From contig CAVQIM010000004.1 in NCBI GenBank assembly GCA_963712595.1, positions 62,001 to 126,000 of the forward strand: a stretch of 64,000 nt of DNA. The letters run 5' to 3'. Positions 7,974-15,681 of this stretch are shown one piece after another. The stretch's first letter is position 1. Each line of letters opens with the position of its first letter. The translations under genes and the position numbers were made by a program. A model generated the notes under the pieces. The model saw nothing but the letters and a program-made list of their open reading frames with translations, was not told the origin of the DNA and did no database searches. Origin of the DNA: VRUE01 sp963712595. GTDB taxonomy: Bacteria > Actinomycetota > Thermoleophilia > Solirubrobacterales > 70-9.

Positions 7974-8513
7974 TTACGCGGCCAGCAGCATTTCGTTGCA
8001 GGCGGGACAGATGCCGTGGCTGAGCGCTGGCAGCTCGGGCCGGTTGAACAGCTCCAGTCGCCTCGCTGCCTCCTCGACCTCGACCCATTCCCCGTCGACT
8101 TCGAAGCGGTCGCACCAGCCGCACATGTCGAGCGTCTCCTCGCCGCGCGGCGCCTCGGGGTCGAGCAGCAGCTGCGGTAAATCACGTGCTTTCTCCGAGC
8201 GCAGGCGGGCCGAGAAGAGGACGACCCGCCCGCCCGGGCGGGCGACGATCCTGATGTTCATCTCGCGGCGGACGCCCGGGCCGTCGCAGCGGAAGGGCAG
8301 CTCGACGTCGCCGACCTCGTCGCGGACGCGCCTCACCAGCAGTCGCTGCAGTTTCCTCATCTCATGGCCGGCGACGTAGTCCCAAAGCGAGCGGCCGAGG
8401 CTGGTGCCCGCCTCGCTCCAGCCGTTCTCCTCGGCAAAGCCGTAGTAGCCCCGATCGACCTTGATCAGGTGGTCATGCTCATCGATCGCGTAGCTGAGGG
8501 ACTGGGTGGTCAT
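7974..8513 (-). CDS. PAS-like protein with C-terminal CxxC/zinc-ribbon-like motifs
   Basis: The 179-residue protein has an N-terminal PAS-like segment (AIDEHDHLIKVDRGYYGFA, then GRSLWDYVAGHEMRKL) of the kind seen in one-domain sensors. The C-terminal region carries CGWCDRF and HGICPACNEML, which could form a four-Cys zinc site. No catalytic domain is visible. Its ATG overlaps the hemQ stop (ATGA), implying coupled translation, and fprA follows 97 bp downstream. A light, redox or heme-sensing role in the heme operon is plausible but only inferred from position. Confidence 0.65.
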   Translation of the reverse strand: MTTQSLSYAIDEHDHLIKVDRGYYGFAEENGWSEAGTSLGRSLWDYVAGHEMRKLQRLLVRRVRDEVGDVELPFRCDGPGVRREMNIRIVARPGGRVVLFSARLRSEKARDLPQLLLDPEAPRGEETLDMCGWCDRFEVDGEWVEVEEAARRLELFNRPELPALSHGICPACNEMLLAA

Positions 8514-9205
8514 GCTCCCGCGGCGACGGCGCTGGGGGCGCCGTCGAGCGCGTCGAGCGCCTTGCGCAGGGAGAGTGCCACGCAGGTGAAGATCGGCGTC
8601 TCGCGCTCGGTGTACTCGCTCGACTCGGTCGGGCGCAGCTCCTGCACCAGGTCGAGGAACATCGCCGGATCGTCGCCCTCGAAGGCGACGACGAACTCCT
8701 GGTCGTCGAGGCCGAAGGAGTAGCAGGTGTTGATCGTGATCTCCGGGTAGCGGCGGCCGACCTCGATGTGGCTTTTCATGATCCGGCCGCGCTCCTCCGC
8801 GGGCAGTCCGTACCAGCGCCGTTGCTTGACCATCGGGTAGAGGAAGAGGTACTTGCGCTCGGAGACGCAGATCTCCGGTCGCGCCTGCTCCTCGGAGTAG
8901 GGCGAGCGCTTGGTCATCGAGAGGAACGAGTGGGGCGTTTCCGCCCACTTCGCCAGGCCGCTCTGGCCGAGGACGACATGGAAGGTGTGGAGGTCGTCGA
9001 GGTTGGGGCTCTGGCTGAGCAGGACCAGGTCGACGTCGCCGCGCGTTCCTATGGTTGAGTAGGCGCGCAGCGAGCGGTCCAGGGCGAAGTCCTCGCAGGC
9101 GGCGAGGAACTCCTGCTTGTCGGCGGCTCGCTGATCCTGGTCCTGACGGCGCCAGGCGGGGTCCAACTTGAAAAACGTGAACTTGGCGAAAGTGCGGTCG
9201 GCCAT
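8510..9205 (-). CDS. hemQ: Coproheme decarboxylase HemQ (chlorite dismutase family)
   Basis: The 231-residue protein matches the actinobacterial HemQ pattern: KFTFFKLDPAW at the N-terminus, YLFLYPMVKQRRWYGLP, and EERGRIMKSHIEVGRRY, whose His is the proximal heme ligand. It continues with TCYSFGLDDQEFVVAFE and a C-terminal RPTESSEYTERETPIFTC. It catalyses the last step of the coproporphyrin-dependent heme pathway. TATCGT ends 7 nt before ATG 9205, indicating a leaderless mRNA. It is the first gene of a probable operon with the PAS-like gene and fprA. Confidence 0.94.
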   Translation of the reverse strand: MADRTFAKFTFFKLDPAWRRQDQDQRAADKQEFLAACEDFALDRSLRAYSTIGTRGDVDLVLLSQSPNLDDLHTFHVVLGQSGLAKWAETPHSFLSMTKRSPYSEEQARPEICVSERKYLFLYPMVKQRRWYGLPAEERGRIMKSHIEVGRRYPEITINTCYSFGLDDQEFVVAFEGDDPAMFLDLVQELRPTESSEYTERETPIFTCVALSLRKALDALDGAPSAVAAGA

Positions 9206-11021
9206 TTGGTTGACGATAGCGGTGGTGTTCGTGGCGGTATTCGGCCGGGGGGTTCCGCTTAACTTTTTCGGTGAGGCGGAGGCCGCTGTCCACCGTCCGC
9301 TCGACGAAAAAGTACAAGACGCTCCACCCCCCGGCCGAATACCGCCCAAGCGCGTGACCGTGGTCTTGGTCCCAATGGGGACCACCCCGGTGGAGCTGGT
9401 AAGGCTCGGTTTGTCGCCCGGGCTGATGAGCGCTGGATTGGGGAGCGTTCCGGCTCGGCAAACGTATCTCGATATCTCGCAGGGGAATCGGGTCTTTGAC
9501 TCTCTTTATGACGAGGAGCTGCCGCCGCGCGTGGGGGGTGGGATTTGTGGGCCGTCCTATTCGGACGCTGTGGTCGAGCGAGCTGAATCGGCGCCTGCGG
9601 ACATCGCGCCCGGGTTGCTTGCGGCCACTTTGAGGGAGGCAGGGGAGAGGTGCGTTGTTCGCTCTCTGGGGCTCCGTGAGCTCGGTTCCCTCGTGCGGCA
9701 CCTTCGAGGAAGCGATTTGGCGATAGCCATCGAGCGGGCGCCGCCGGAGCCGAACCATGCGTTGGCGATCGGAATCGCCGGGCGGGGGTTCGGTGGAGAC
9801 CTGTACTCCAGCAGCGCCCGCACAGATGGGTATGTGTTGTCAACGGATATCGGGCCGACGATCTTGCGCCGGTTCGGAATTCCGGTTCCGTCGGCTATGT
9901 CGGGACAGGCGATCCGGTCGGAGGGGGTGGCGGATCCGGCCGCGATCGAATCGCTCGGCGCGCGGATGGCTGTGATCCCGGAGCGGCGGGGGCCGGTGAT
10001 TGGGGTCAGCCTGCTGGTCTGGCTGGTCGGGCTGGGGTTGGCGGTGGCGCTCAGTCGCGGTCGGCTCGGCCGGATCGGGGTTCGCCTCGTCGGCCTCGCC
10101 GTCGTCTACCTGCCGCTTGTGCTGCTGCTCGTTGCCGCGTTCGAGCCGAGCCAGGGACTCGAACAGTTGCTGGTCATGGTTGGGGCGCCTCTGCTCGCGG
10201 CCGTCACGCTGCGCGCGATCAGGGGGGGTTACCGGGCGCTGGCGGTTGCTTCCGCCTTGGTTGTGCTCGCATATGCGATCGACGCGATCGCCGGCTCGCC
10301 GCTCACCTCGCTTTCGCTGCTGGGCCCGAACCCAGGCCTGGGGGTGCGCTTCTATGGGATCGGCAACGAGCTCGAGGCACTGCTCGGGGTGCTCGTTGTG
10401 GCCGGGACCGGGGCGGGCTTGGCGGGGTTTGCGCCGCGGCTCGCCGTTCGCCGTTGCGCGGCCGCGTTTCTGGCCCTCGGCCTGTTCTTCGCCCTCGTCT
10501 TCGCCGCCGGGCGCTTTGGCGCCGACGTCGGCGCGGCAATCGTCCTGCCGGTCGGTGCCGCCGTTGCCGCGGCTGCGATAGCGGCCAAGCGCCGGCGCTT
10601 GGCTCTCCTCGTCATCGCCGCGCCGCTGGGGGTTCTGGCTCTGATCGCCCTCGCCGACCTCGTCTCGGGCGCCAACGCCCACCTCACCCGCTCGGTCCTC
10701 GATGCCGGTGGCCTCGGCGACCTCGCCGACGTCGCCCAGCGCCGCCTGCAGCTCTCGGCGCACAGCTTCGGCCGCCCGATCGTCTTCCTCTTCCTGCCCT
10801 TGATTGCGGCGGTCGGCGTGGTCGCCATCGTGCGGCGGGATCGCCTCTCTCGGTGGCTGTCCGGCCGCCCGGCGATGCGGGCAGGCTTGCTCGGTGCCTT
10901 GGCGGCGACCCTGATCGGCGCTCTGGCCAACGACTCGGGTGCCCTGCTGCTCGAGGTCGGTGCCGCCTACCTGCTGGTTTTCGTCGGTTTCGCCTGGGCG
11001 GACTCGGCAGCGTCAGGTTGA
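9168..11021 (+). CDS. Large polytopic membrane protein with degenerate phosphodiesterase-like N-terminal domain
   Basis: The N-terminal soluble part (to about residue 275) ends with TDGYVLSTDIGPTILRRFGIPVPSAMSG, which resembles the end of alkaline-phosphatase-superfamily/type I phosphodiesterase domains, but the metal-binding residues are not evident. About ten to eleven hydrophobic helices follow. The start is unsure. The open frame begins at TTG 9168 inside hemQ on the other strand; GTG 9231 or, beyond the palindrome at 9233-9346, GTG 9354 or ATG 9375 are alternatives. The first 30-60 codons of the longer versions are therefore encoded by a palindrome. Function unknown; cell-envelope polymer metabolism is a guess. 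Confidence 0.65.
   Translation: MKNVNLAKVRSAIWLTIAVVFVAVFGRGVPLNFFGEAEAAVHRPLDEKVQDAPPPGRIPPKRVTVVLVPMGTTPVELVRLGLSPGLMSAGLGSVPARQTYLDISQGNRVFDSLYDEELPPRVGGGICGPSYSDAVVERAESAPADIAPGLLAATLREAGERCVVRSLGLRELGSLVRHLRGSDLAIAIERAPPEPNHALAIGIAGRGFGGDLYSSSARTDGYVLSTDIGPTILRRFGIPVPSAMSGQAIRSEGVADPAAIESLGARMAVIPERRGPVIGVSLLVWLVGLGLAVALSRGRLGRIGVRLVGLAVVYLPLVLLLVAAFEPSQGLEQLLVMVGAPLLAAVTLRAIRGGYRALAVASALVVLAYAIDAIAGSPLTSLSLLGPNPGLGVRFYGIGNELEALLGVLVVAGTGAGLAGFAPRLAVRRCAAAFLALGLFFALVFAAGRFGADVGAAIVLPVGAAVAAAAIAAKRRRLALLVIAAPLGVLALIALADLVSGANAHLTRSVLDAGGLGDLADVAQRRLQLSAHSFGRPIVFLFLPLIAAVGVVAIVRRDRLSRWLSGRPAMRAGLLGALAATLIGALANDSGALLLEVGAAYLLVFVGFAWADSAASG
9233..9346. repeat. 114-bp palindromic element over the 5' end of a membrane-protein gene
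   Basis: The arms 9233-9253 and 9326-9346 are perfectly inverted over 21 bp (six-G run against six-C run). Inside them the nine-base blocks 9262-9270 and 9305-9313 (ACTTTTTCG against CGAAAAAGT) pair again, and a weaker GC-rich inner stem follows. The element overlaps the plausible N-terminal codons of the downstream gene and starts 28 bp from the hemQ start. Confidence 0.85.
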
Positions 11022-11045
11022 GACAAAAAGTTACACTTCTGTCTC
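11020..11045. terminator. Imperfect hairpin after the large membrane-protein gene
   Basis: GAGACA (11020-11025) and TGTCTC (11040-11045) are inverted, with AAGT/ACTT pairing inside. It overlaps the stop codon of the upstream gene and precedes the -10 of the next gene. There is no T tract, so it could be a terminator or a protein-binding site. Confidence 0.4.
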
Positions 11046-11079
11046 CCACGCGTCACATCCATTTCCCTAGCCTGGATGC

Positions 11080-11328
11080 ATGGAGTCGATGAGATCCACC
11101 TGGACAGACGCCCGCCTCGATGACTTTGCCGCTCACACGGCTCGGCGGTTCGACGACCTCGAACATCGCATGGAGGCCGGCTTCAACCGCGTTGATGCAG
11201 ACATCCGTGGGATGCGCGGTGAAATTGCCGCGCTGCAGCGGGCGATCATCCAGGTCGGGGGCGGCATGATCGCCGCCTTCATTGGTCTTATGGCTGCAGT
11301 TCTCGGTTTGCTCGCCACGCAGCTCTAG
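11080..11328 (+). CDS. Small coiled-coil protein with C-terminal membrane anchor
   Basis: The 82-residue protein has a heptad-like helix (DDFAAHTARRFDDLEHRMEA, then GFNRVDADIRGMRGEIAAL) and one transmembrane segment (about residues 58-80). TAGCCT at 11068-11073 ends exactly 6 nt before ATG 11080, supporting both start and expression. The layout recalls small membrane coiled-coil proteins such as XhlA-type anchors, but there are no phage genes nearby and no function can be assigned. Confidence 0.65.
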   Translation: MESMRSTWTDARLDDFAAHTARRFDDLEHRMEAGFNRVDADIRGMRGEIAALQRAIIQVGGGMIAAFIGLMAAVLGLLATQL

Positions 11329-11381
11329 CGCGCCGGCGGGATTCAAGCTCGGGCCGACCGATCCACTACCCTTGGCGATTC

Positions 11382-13706
11382 GTGCGAATTGCACTCGTCT
11401 CGCCATATTCCTGGAGCTATCAGGGCGGCGTGAACCGGCACGTGGAGGCGCTCGCCGAGGAGTTCCTCGGGCGCGGCCATCACGTTCGTGTGCTCGCTCC
11501 GTTCGATCCCCCCGGCCGCTTGAGCCGAGTGCTGCATCGCGCCGAACCCGAAGCTCGAGAGGTACCCGACTACCTGGTCCCGCTGGGGCGCTCGGCCGGT
11601 TTCCCCTCCAACGGCTCCATCTCCAACCTCGCTCCCTTCCCGGCCGGCGGGGCGATCGCCCCGCGCCGCGAGCTGCGCGAGGGCCGCTACGACGTCGTCC
11701 ACATCCACGAGCCGTTGGTGCCTTTGGTCGGCTGGAACGCCGCGCTTGGGGCGGACGTCCCCGCCGTCGGCACCTTCCACGCCTACTCGACCAGGGCCAT
11801 CCCCAACTACATCGCCTCGGCGCTCGGCGCTCGGCGGGTCTTCAACCGCCTCTCGGCGCGGATCGCCGTCTCCGAGGCAGCCGCGTGGACCGGGCGGCGC
11901 TGGTTCGGAGGGCATTACGAGATCGTTCCCAATGGCGTCGACGTTGTCGCCGCGCCGAGTGGGCCGAAGCCGAGCGGCGAGGAGCTGCGGGTCCTCTTCG
12001 TCGGGCGTCCCGAGGAGCGCAAGGGCCTGCCGATCCTGCTCGCCGCATTCGGCGCCTTGGTCGAGCACGTGCCCAGTCGCCTCACCGTGATTGGCGCCGA
12101 GCGGGAGGACGTGATGCGCTACCTGGCCGATCCCGAGATGTTGCGTTGGATTGACATCCGCGGGCGGGTGTCCGGAGATGCGTTGCAGCACGCTCTGCAC
12201 GAGGCAGACGTGCTCTGCGCTCCCTCGCTTTCTGGCGAGAGCTTCGGCATGGTCCTCACCGAGGCCTTCGCTGCGGGGACACCGGCGATCGCCTCCGCGA
12301 TAGCCGGTTACAGCGACGTGGTCACCGATGGCGTCGATGGGGTGCTGGTTCCCCCGGGAGACGCCCAGCGCTTGGCCGAGGAGCTGCAGCGCGCCCATCA
12401 TGAGCCCCGGCGGCTGGAAGCGATGGGAGAGGCGGCGCGCCGCAGCGCTGAGCGCTACGCCTGGCCCCAGATCGCGGATCGGGTCACCGCCGTCTATGAG
12501 CGGGCGATCGAGGTCCCCAGGCCGGTTGGAGTGGTTGCGCGCGCTGCCCACTGGACCGGTCTGCGGCCGGCAGATGGCTTGCGGCCGAGCCCGCCGCAGC
12601 GGCTTCCCTCGCTCGACCCGGCCCCGGAGCGCACGGGTAAGCGCCGGCGCAGGGTCGCCCGCCGGGCCGGGCTGACCGCGGCCGGCGTCCTCGGGGTTGG
12701 CCTCACTGCTTTGGCGGCACAGAAGATCGGCGTCGACAAGGTGGTCGAAAGCATCGTTCGCTCAGACCTGAGCTGGGTCCTCGTCGCCTGCGCCCTGATG
12801 GCGCTTTCGCTCTTCTTCCGAGCCGCCTCCTGGTACTGGATCGTGCGGGCCGCCCTGCCGCTGCGATCCGTGCGCCGGCGCGACGTCACCTCGGCGACGA
12901 TGATCGGAGTGCTGATGTCGGCGACGCTGCCGGCCCGGCTCGGCGAGCCGGCGCGGGCGATGTCGCTAGCTCGGCGCATCGGGCGCATGCGCGAGACCTT
13001 CCCCGTTCTGCTCGGGACGCTGGTCTCCCAGACGGCACTCAACCTCGTTGCCCTCGCGCTGCTCGGAGTGATCATCGTCTCGACCACCGACCTCTTTCAC
13101 TCGGGCACCCAGAAGCTCTTCGCCTTCAGCTTCCTGCCGCTGGCGCTGCTCCTCGTCGTGCTGCTCGGCCCGCCCCTGATGCGGCGCAACGGCAACGGCC
13201 GCCTGGCTCGCATTGGCGCTTCGCTGCACGGGGCGCTGGTTCAGGTGCGGGCGGGACTGCGCGTCTTTCGCAGTCCACGCCGTGGCGCCGCCGCCACCGC
13301 GGCGCAGCTCAGCGCCTGGGCGATACAGCTCGCCGCCTGCTGGGCGCTCCTCGCCGCCCTCGGCCTCAGCGGCAGGGCGGGCATCGGCGCCGCCGCCGCC
13401 GTTCTCTTCGCGGTCAACGTGACCGCGGTGGTGCCGGCGACCCCATCCAACATCGGCGTCTTCCAGCTCGCCGTGATCAGCGTTCTGCACACCGGCTTTG
13501 GCATCGGTACGGCCGATGCGCTCGCCTACGGCGTCATCCTGCAGGCGGTTGAGATCGCCACCGCCGTCGCCCTCGGCCTGCCGGCGCTGGTTCGCGAAGG
13601 GCTCACCTGGAGCGATCTGCGCGTTCAGGCCCTCTCGACGGCCCCGGTGCGCCTGCAGCCACAGCCGGTGTCCCGTGAGCGCGGGGCCGCGCGCGAGGGG
13701 GCTTAG
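11382..13706 (+). CDS. PimA-like GT4 glycosyltransferase fused to a flippase-like (UPF0104/LPG-synthase TM) domain
   Basis: Residues 1-375 form a GT-B glycosyltransferase close to PimA-type mannosyltransferases: N-terminal MRIALVSPYSWSYQGGVNRH, VVHIHEPLVPL, VPNGVDV, VLFVGRPEERKGLPILL and the donor-site SLSGESFGMVLTEAFAAGTP. After a basic Pro-rich linker, about residues 425-745 form a polytopic domain with SATLPARLGEPARAMSLARR and VVPATPSNIGVFQLAVIS, as in lysylphosphatidylglycerol-synthase/AglD-type flippases. The two parts are usually separate genes, so this is a fusion coupling lipid-linked sugar transfer to translocation. The start GTG 11382 follows TACCCT by 9 nt. Confidence 0.9.
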   Translation: MRIALVSPYSWSYQGGVNRHVEALAEEFLGRGHHVRVLAPFDPPGRLSRVLHRAEPEAREVPDYLVPLGRSAGFPSNGSISNLAPFPAGGAIAPRRELREGRYDVVHIHEPLVPLVGWNAALGADVPAVGTFHAYSTRAIPNYIASALGARRVFNRLSARIAVSEAAAWTGRRWFGGHYEIVPNGVDVVAAPSGPKPSGEELRVLFVGRPEERKGLPILLAAFGALVEHVPSRLTVIGAEREDVMRYLADPEMLRWIDIRGRVSGDALQHALHEADVLCAPSLSGESFGMVLTEAFAAGTPAIASAIAGYSDVVTDGVDGVLVPPGDAQRLAEELQRAHHEPRRLEAMGEAARRSAERYAWPQIADRVTAVYERAIEVPRPVGVVARAAHWTGLRPADGLRPSPPQRLPSLDPAPERTGKRRRRVARRAGLTAAGVLGVGLTALAAQKIGVDKVVESIVRSDLSWVLVACALMALSLFFRAASWYWIVRAALPLRSVRRRDVTSATMIGVLMSATLPARLGEPARAMSLARRIGRMRETFPVLLGTLVSQTALNLVALALLGVIIVSTTDLFHSGTQKLFAFSFLPLALLLVVLLGPPLMRRNGNGRLARIGASLHGALVQVRAGLRVFRSPRRGAAATAAQLSAWAIQLAACWALLAALGLSGRAGIGAAAAVLFAVNVTAVVPATPSNIGVFQLAVISVLHTGFGIGTADALAYGVILQAVEIATAVALGLPALVREGLTWSDLRVQALSTAPVRLQPQPVSRERGAAREGA

Positions 13707-13739
13707 GGCGCCACGCGGTTGGTCTTGCGCGGTGGTTTT

Positions 13740-13804
13740 GGCGGGGATGGCGGGTGCGCCTCGTGCGACATCAATTCGACTGGAGGGCGACCAGGCTCCT
13801 CCCC
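13740..13804. repeat. Short copy of the mosaic palindromic repeat (second copy at 46.3-46.7 kb)
   Basis: Positions 13740-13762 are identical to 46322-46344, and 13771-13804 are identical over 34 bp to 46705-46738. The 16 bases 13762-13777 joining them occur in the 46-kb copy as their reverse complement (46350-46365). The copy sits in the 150-bp gap between the glycosyltransferase fusion and a convergent regulator gene. Confidence 0.85.
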
Positions 13805-13856
13805 TATCCCACGCCCGTGAGTGAAATCACTACCTAGAGGGGGACAGGGCTCTTGG

Positions 13857-14849
13857 CTACCCGGCTAAGAGCGCGACGTGGAGCCCGGAGATGACGGCTC
13901 GGGCCAGCCCCGGGTCCTCGCCGCCCATGCGGAGGCGGTCGAGCCGGCCGTCGAGGATCGCGTCGACCCAGGGATCGACGGTCCCGAGCGCCCAGGTGCG
14001 CGGGTCCTGCTCCAGGCGCGAGACGCACGAAACGATTCGGCCCTCCTTCACCTCGACGTGGACACCGGCGATGCGGCGCTTCGACTCGCCGTCCTGGCAC
14101 GCGCCGGTGTCGACGGCGAGCAGGCAGGAGCCGTTCCTGGTGACCTCGAGGTCGATCAATGGCACGGCGAGGAGGAAGGCGGCCTCGATGTCGATTCGCG
14201 TGAGGCGCTCGGTGACGGCGCTCAGGTGCGCGCACTCGCAGCGACCGGCCGCGACGATGGGGCCTACCGCCTGACGGGTCCAGTCGGTGACCGCGTAGGG
14301 CTTTGCCCCGCCTTCCCCCCCCGCCAGCACTTCCACCTGGCGCGCCGCTCGCATCGCCGAGAGGCGCCGCTCGAGCGAGGGGTAGCTGAGATCCGAGATC
14401 ACGCTGTCGAGCTCGGTCAGGGAGAGCGGGCGCGCAGCGAGAGCGCGCAGCATCGTCGACCCCCAGCCACCGATCAGGGCCCTGATCGCTCCCTTGGCCG
14501 GCTCGCTGCCGAGTGTGATCGCACCCTGGGGCGCCCGCGCCAGCCAGGCTTCGACGACCTCCGCGACGTCGAGAACCCCGCGGCCAACGTCGGTCAACCC
14601 GTTCTCGACCGTGTAGGGCATGCCGCCGTGCGCCCGCCGTTCGAGCGCTCCGATCCCGCGCAGGTTGCCGACCTGGCCGCGCAGGGTCGTTTGGGCAGCA
14701 CCCCCGATTCGTTCGCGCAGATCCGGGAGGCGCAGCGGCCCATCGGCGTGGGCGCGCAGGATTGGAACGCTGAGCGGGCCGGCCAGGAGCGAGAGCACGG
14801 TCCCGCCGGCTCGAACTCGCGCAGGGGGGGATGTGCTGTCGGCTGGCAT
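13857..14849 (-). CDS. Duplicated winged-helix (HxlR/MarR-like) transcriptional regulator
   Basis: The 330-residue protein contains two related winged-helix units. The first spans about residues 18-95 (LSLLAGPLSVPILRAHADGP, TTLRGQVGNLRGIGALER) and the second about residues 120-205 (LIGGWGSTMLRALAARPLSL, SYPSLERRLSAMRAARQVEV). A C-terminal domain of about 110 residues (VPLIDLEVTRNGSCLLAVD) may sense a ligand. Such doubled HxlR-type proteins recur in Thermoleophilia. The target is unknown. It lies alone between a repeat and an 832-bp gene-free region; start ATG 14849. Confidence 0.75.
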   Translation of the reverse strand: MPADSTSPPARVRAGGTVLSLLAGPLSVPILRAHADGPLRLPDLRERIGGAAQTTLRGQVGNLRGIGALERRAHGGMPYTVENGLTDVGRGVLDVAEVVEAWLARAPQGAITLGSEPAKGAIRALIGGWGSTMLRALAARPLSLTELDSVISDLSYPSLERRLSAMRAARQVEVLAGGEGGAKPYAVTDWTRQAVGPIVAAGRCECAHLSAVTERLTRIDIEAAFLLAVPLIDLEVTRNGSCLLAVDTGACQDGESKRRIAGVHVEVKEGRIVSCVSRLEQDPRTWALGTVDPWVDAILDGRLDRLRMGGEDPGLARAVISGLHVALLAG

Positions 14850-15681
14850 CTTCAGGTCCGTATTCGGTAACTGTGCGGTCGTTTATCAAAACTCGCCGTC
14901 AGCGCCCGGCACCCTATTCGAAATGGCGGCACTTCGTTTTCGCGGCGATGAAGACATTTGTCTGCTATCCGAGGCAGTCCGGCAACAGCCGCTTCAGGGC
15001 GAATTCGGGTGAAACTCTCCACATAGTTACTACGGCTCTCAGCGGCGAATTGCAGGCGGTACCACATGCAAACCCTTTGGTTAAAAAGCACCGTTTGTAG
15101 TTCTTCCCACCCACTCATCGGGCTCGCGCCGGCAGATCGGGAGTAAGCCAATTCGAGCGCGATGCCTTGGGGACTTTCGCCGAGACGCGCGCGCGCCTCT
15201 TTGTACTCCTTTGATTTGCAGGGAAAAGACTACCCGCTTTAGGAAACTTGTTTATAGAATAGTTTGAACATTTTGAACGTCTTGACCGCGAAATGCCTGG
15301 CTGTTATTCAGTGCACGCCCCTGGGGCGGCCATTTGATCCAGGCGCTTACAGCGTGTGGGCGATGGCCGGAGCTCAGGAGCTATCACTCCATCGGCATAC
15401 ACGAAAGCTTGTGTCGGTTGCGCGAGGACCGGCTAAAGGTCGACCCCCTACGTCGTCAGCATGGGGGCGAGCAGCGGGCATGGAGGGGCGGGGCCAATAG
15501 GTCCCGCCCCGCCCGCCGCGTGGTGCGCTGGGACCCCTGGATAGTCGTCGCGCCGGGGCTCCCAAGTGAGAAGGAACCCCGGCGCTAACCGTAACTCAAT
15601 GCCTGCGGGATGAACCCGCGTGGCTGGCAAAGCATAGGGCGCAAAGAGCGAAGATTCCAGCGCTACGCAGACAAAAGGGTC
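14850..15681. other. 832-bp intergenic region without a recognised gene; hairpin-rich end
   Basis: No open frame here has family-like sequence or the codon bias of the neighbours, and parts (15190-15320) are clearly more AT-rich than the rest of the window. Three hairpins cluster towards metH: 15485-15510 (GGGGCGGG/CCCGCCCC), 15550-15585 (nine-base GC stem) and 15605-15619 (GCGGG/CCCGC). They could include the metH terminator or a structured RNA. I recognised no tRNA, tmRNA, RNase P RNA or riboswitch consensus. Confidence 0.6.
15550..15585 (-). terminator. GC-rich hairpin downstream of metH
   Basis: GCGCCGGGG (15550-15558) pairs perfectly with CCCCGGCGC (15577-15585) across an 18-nt loop, about 100 bp beyond the metH stop. 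No clear U tract follows, so factor-independent termination is uncertain. Confidence 0.4.

Noticed and set aside
15595..15680. Sequence with GGCAAAGC and GGGCGCAAAGAGC resembling a c-di-GMP-I (GEMM) riboswitch
   Set aside because: The required hairpin between the two conserved blocks is absent, the second domain does not match, and no plus-strand gene follows. Left as part of the unexplained gene-free region.
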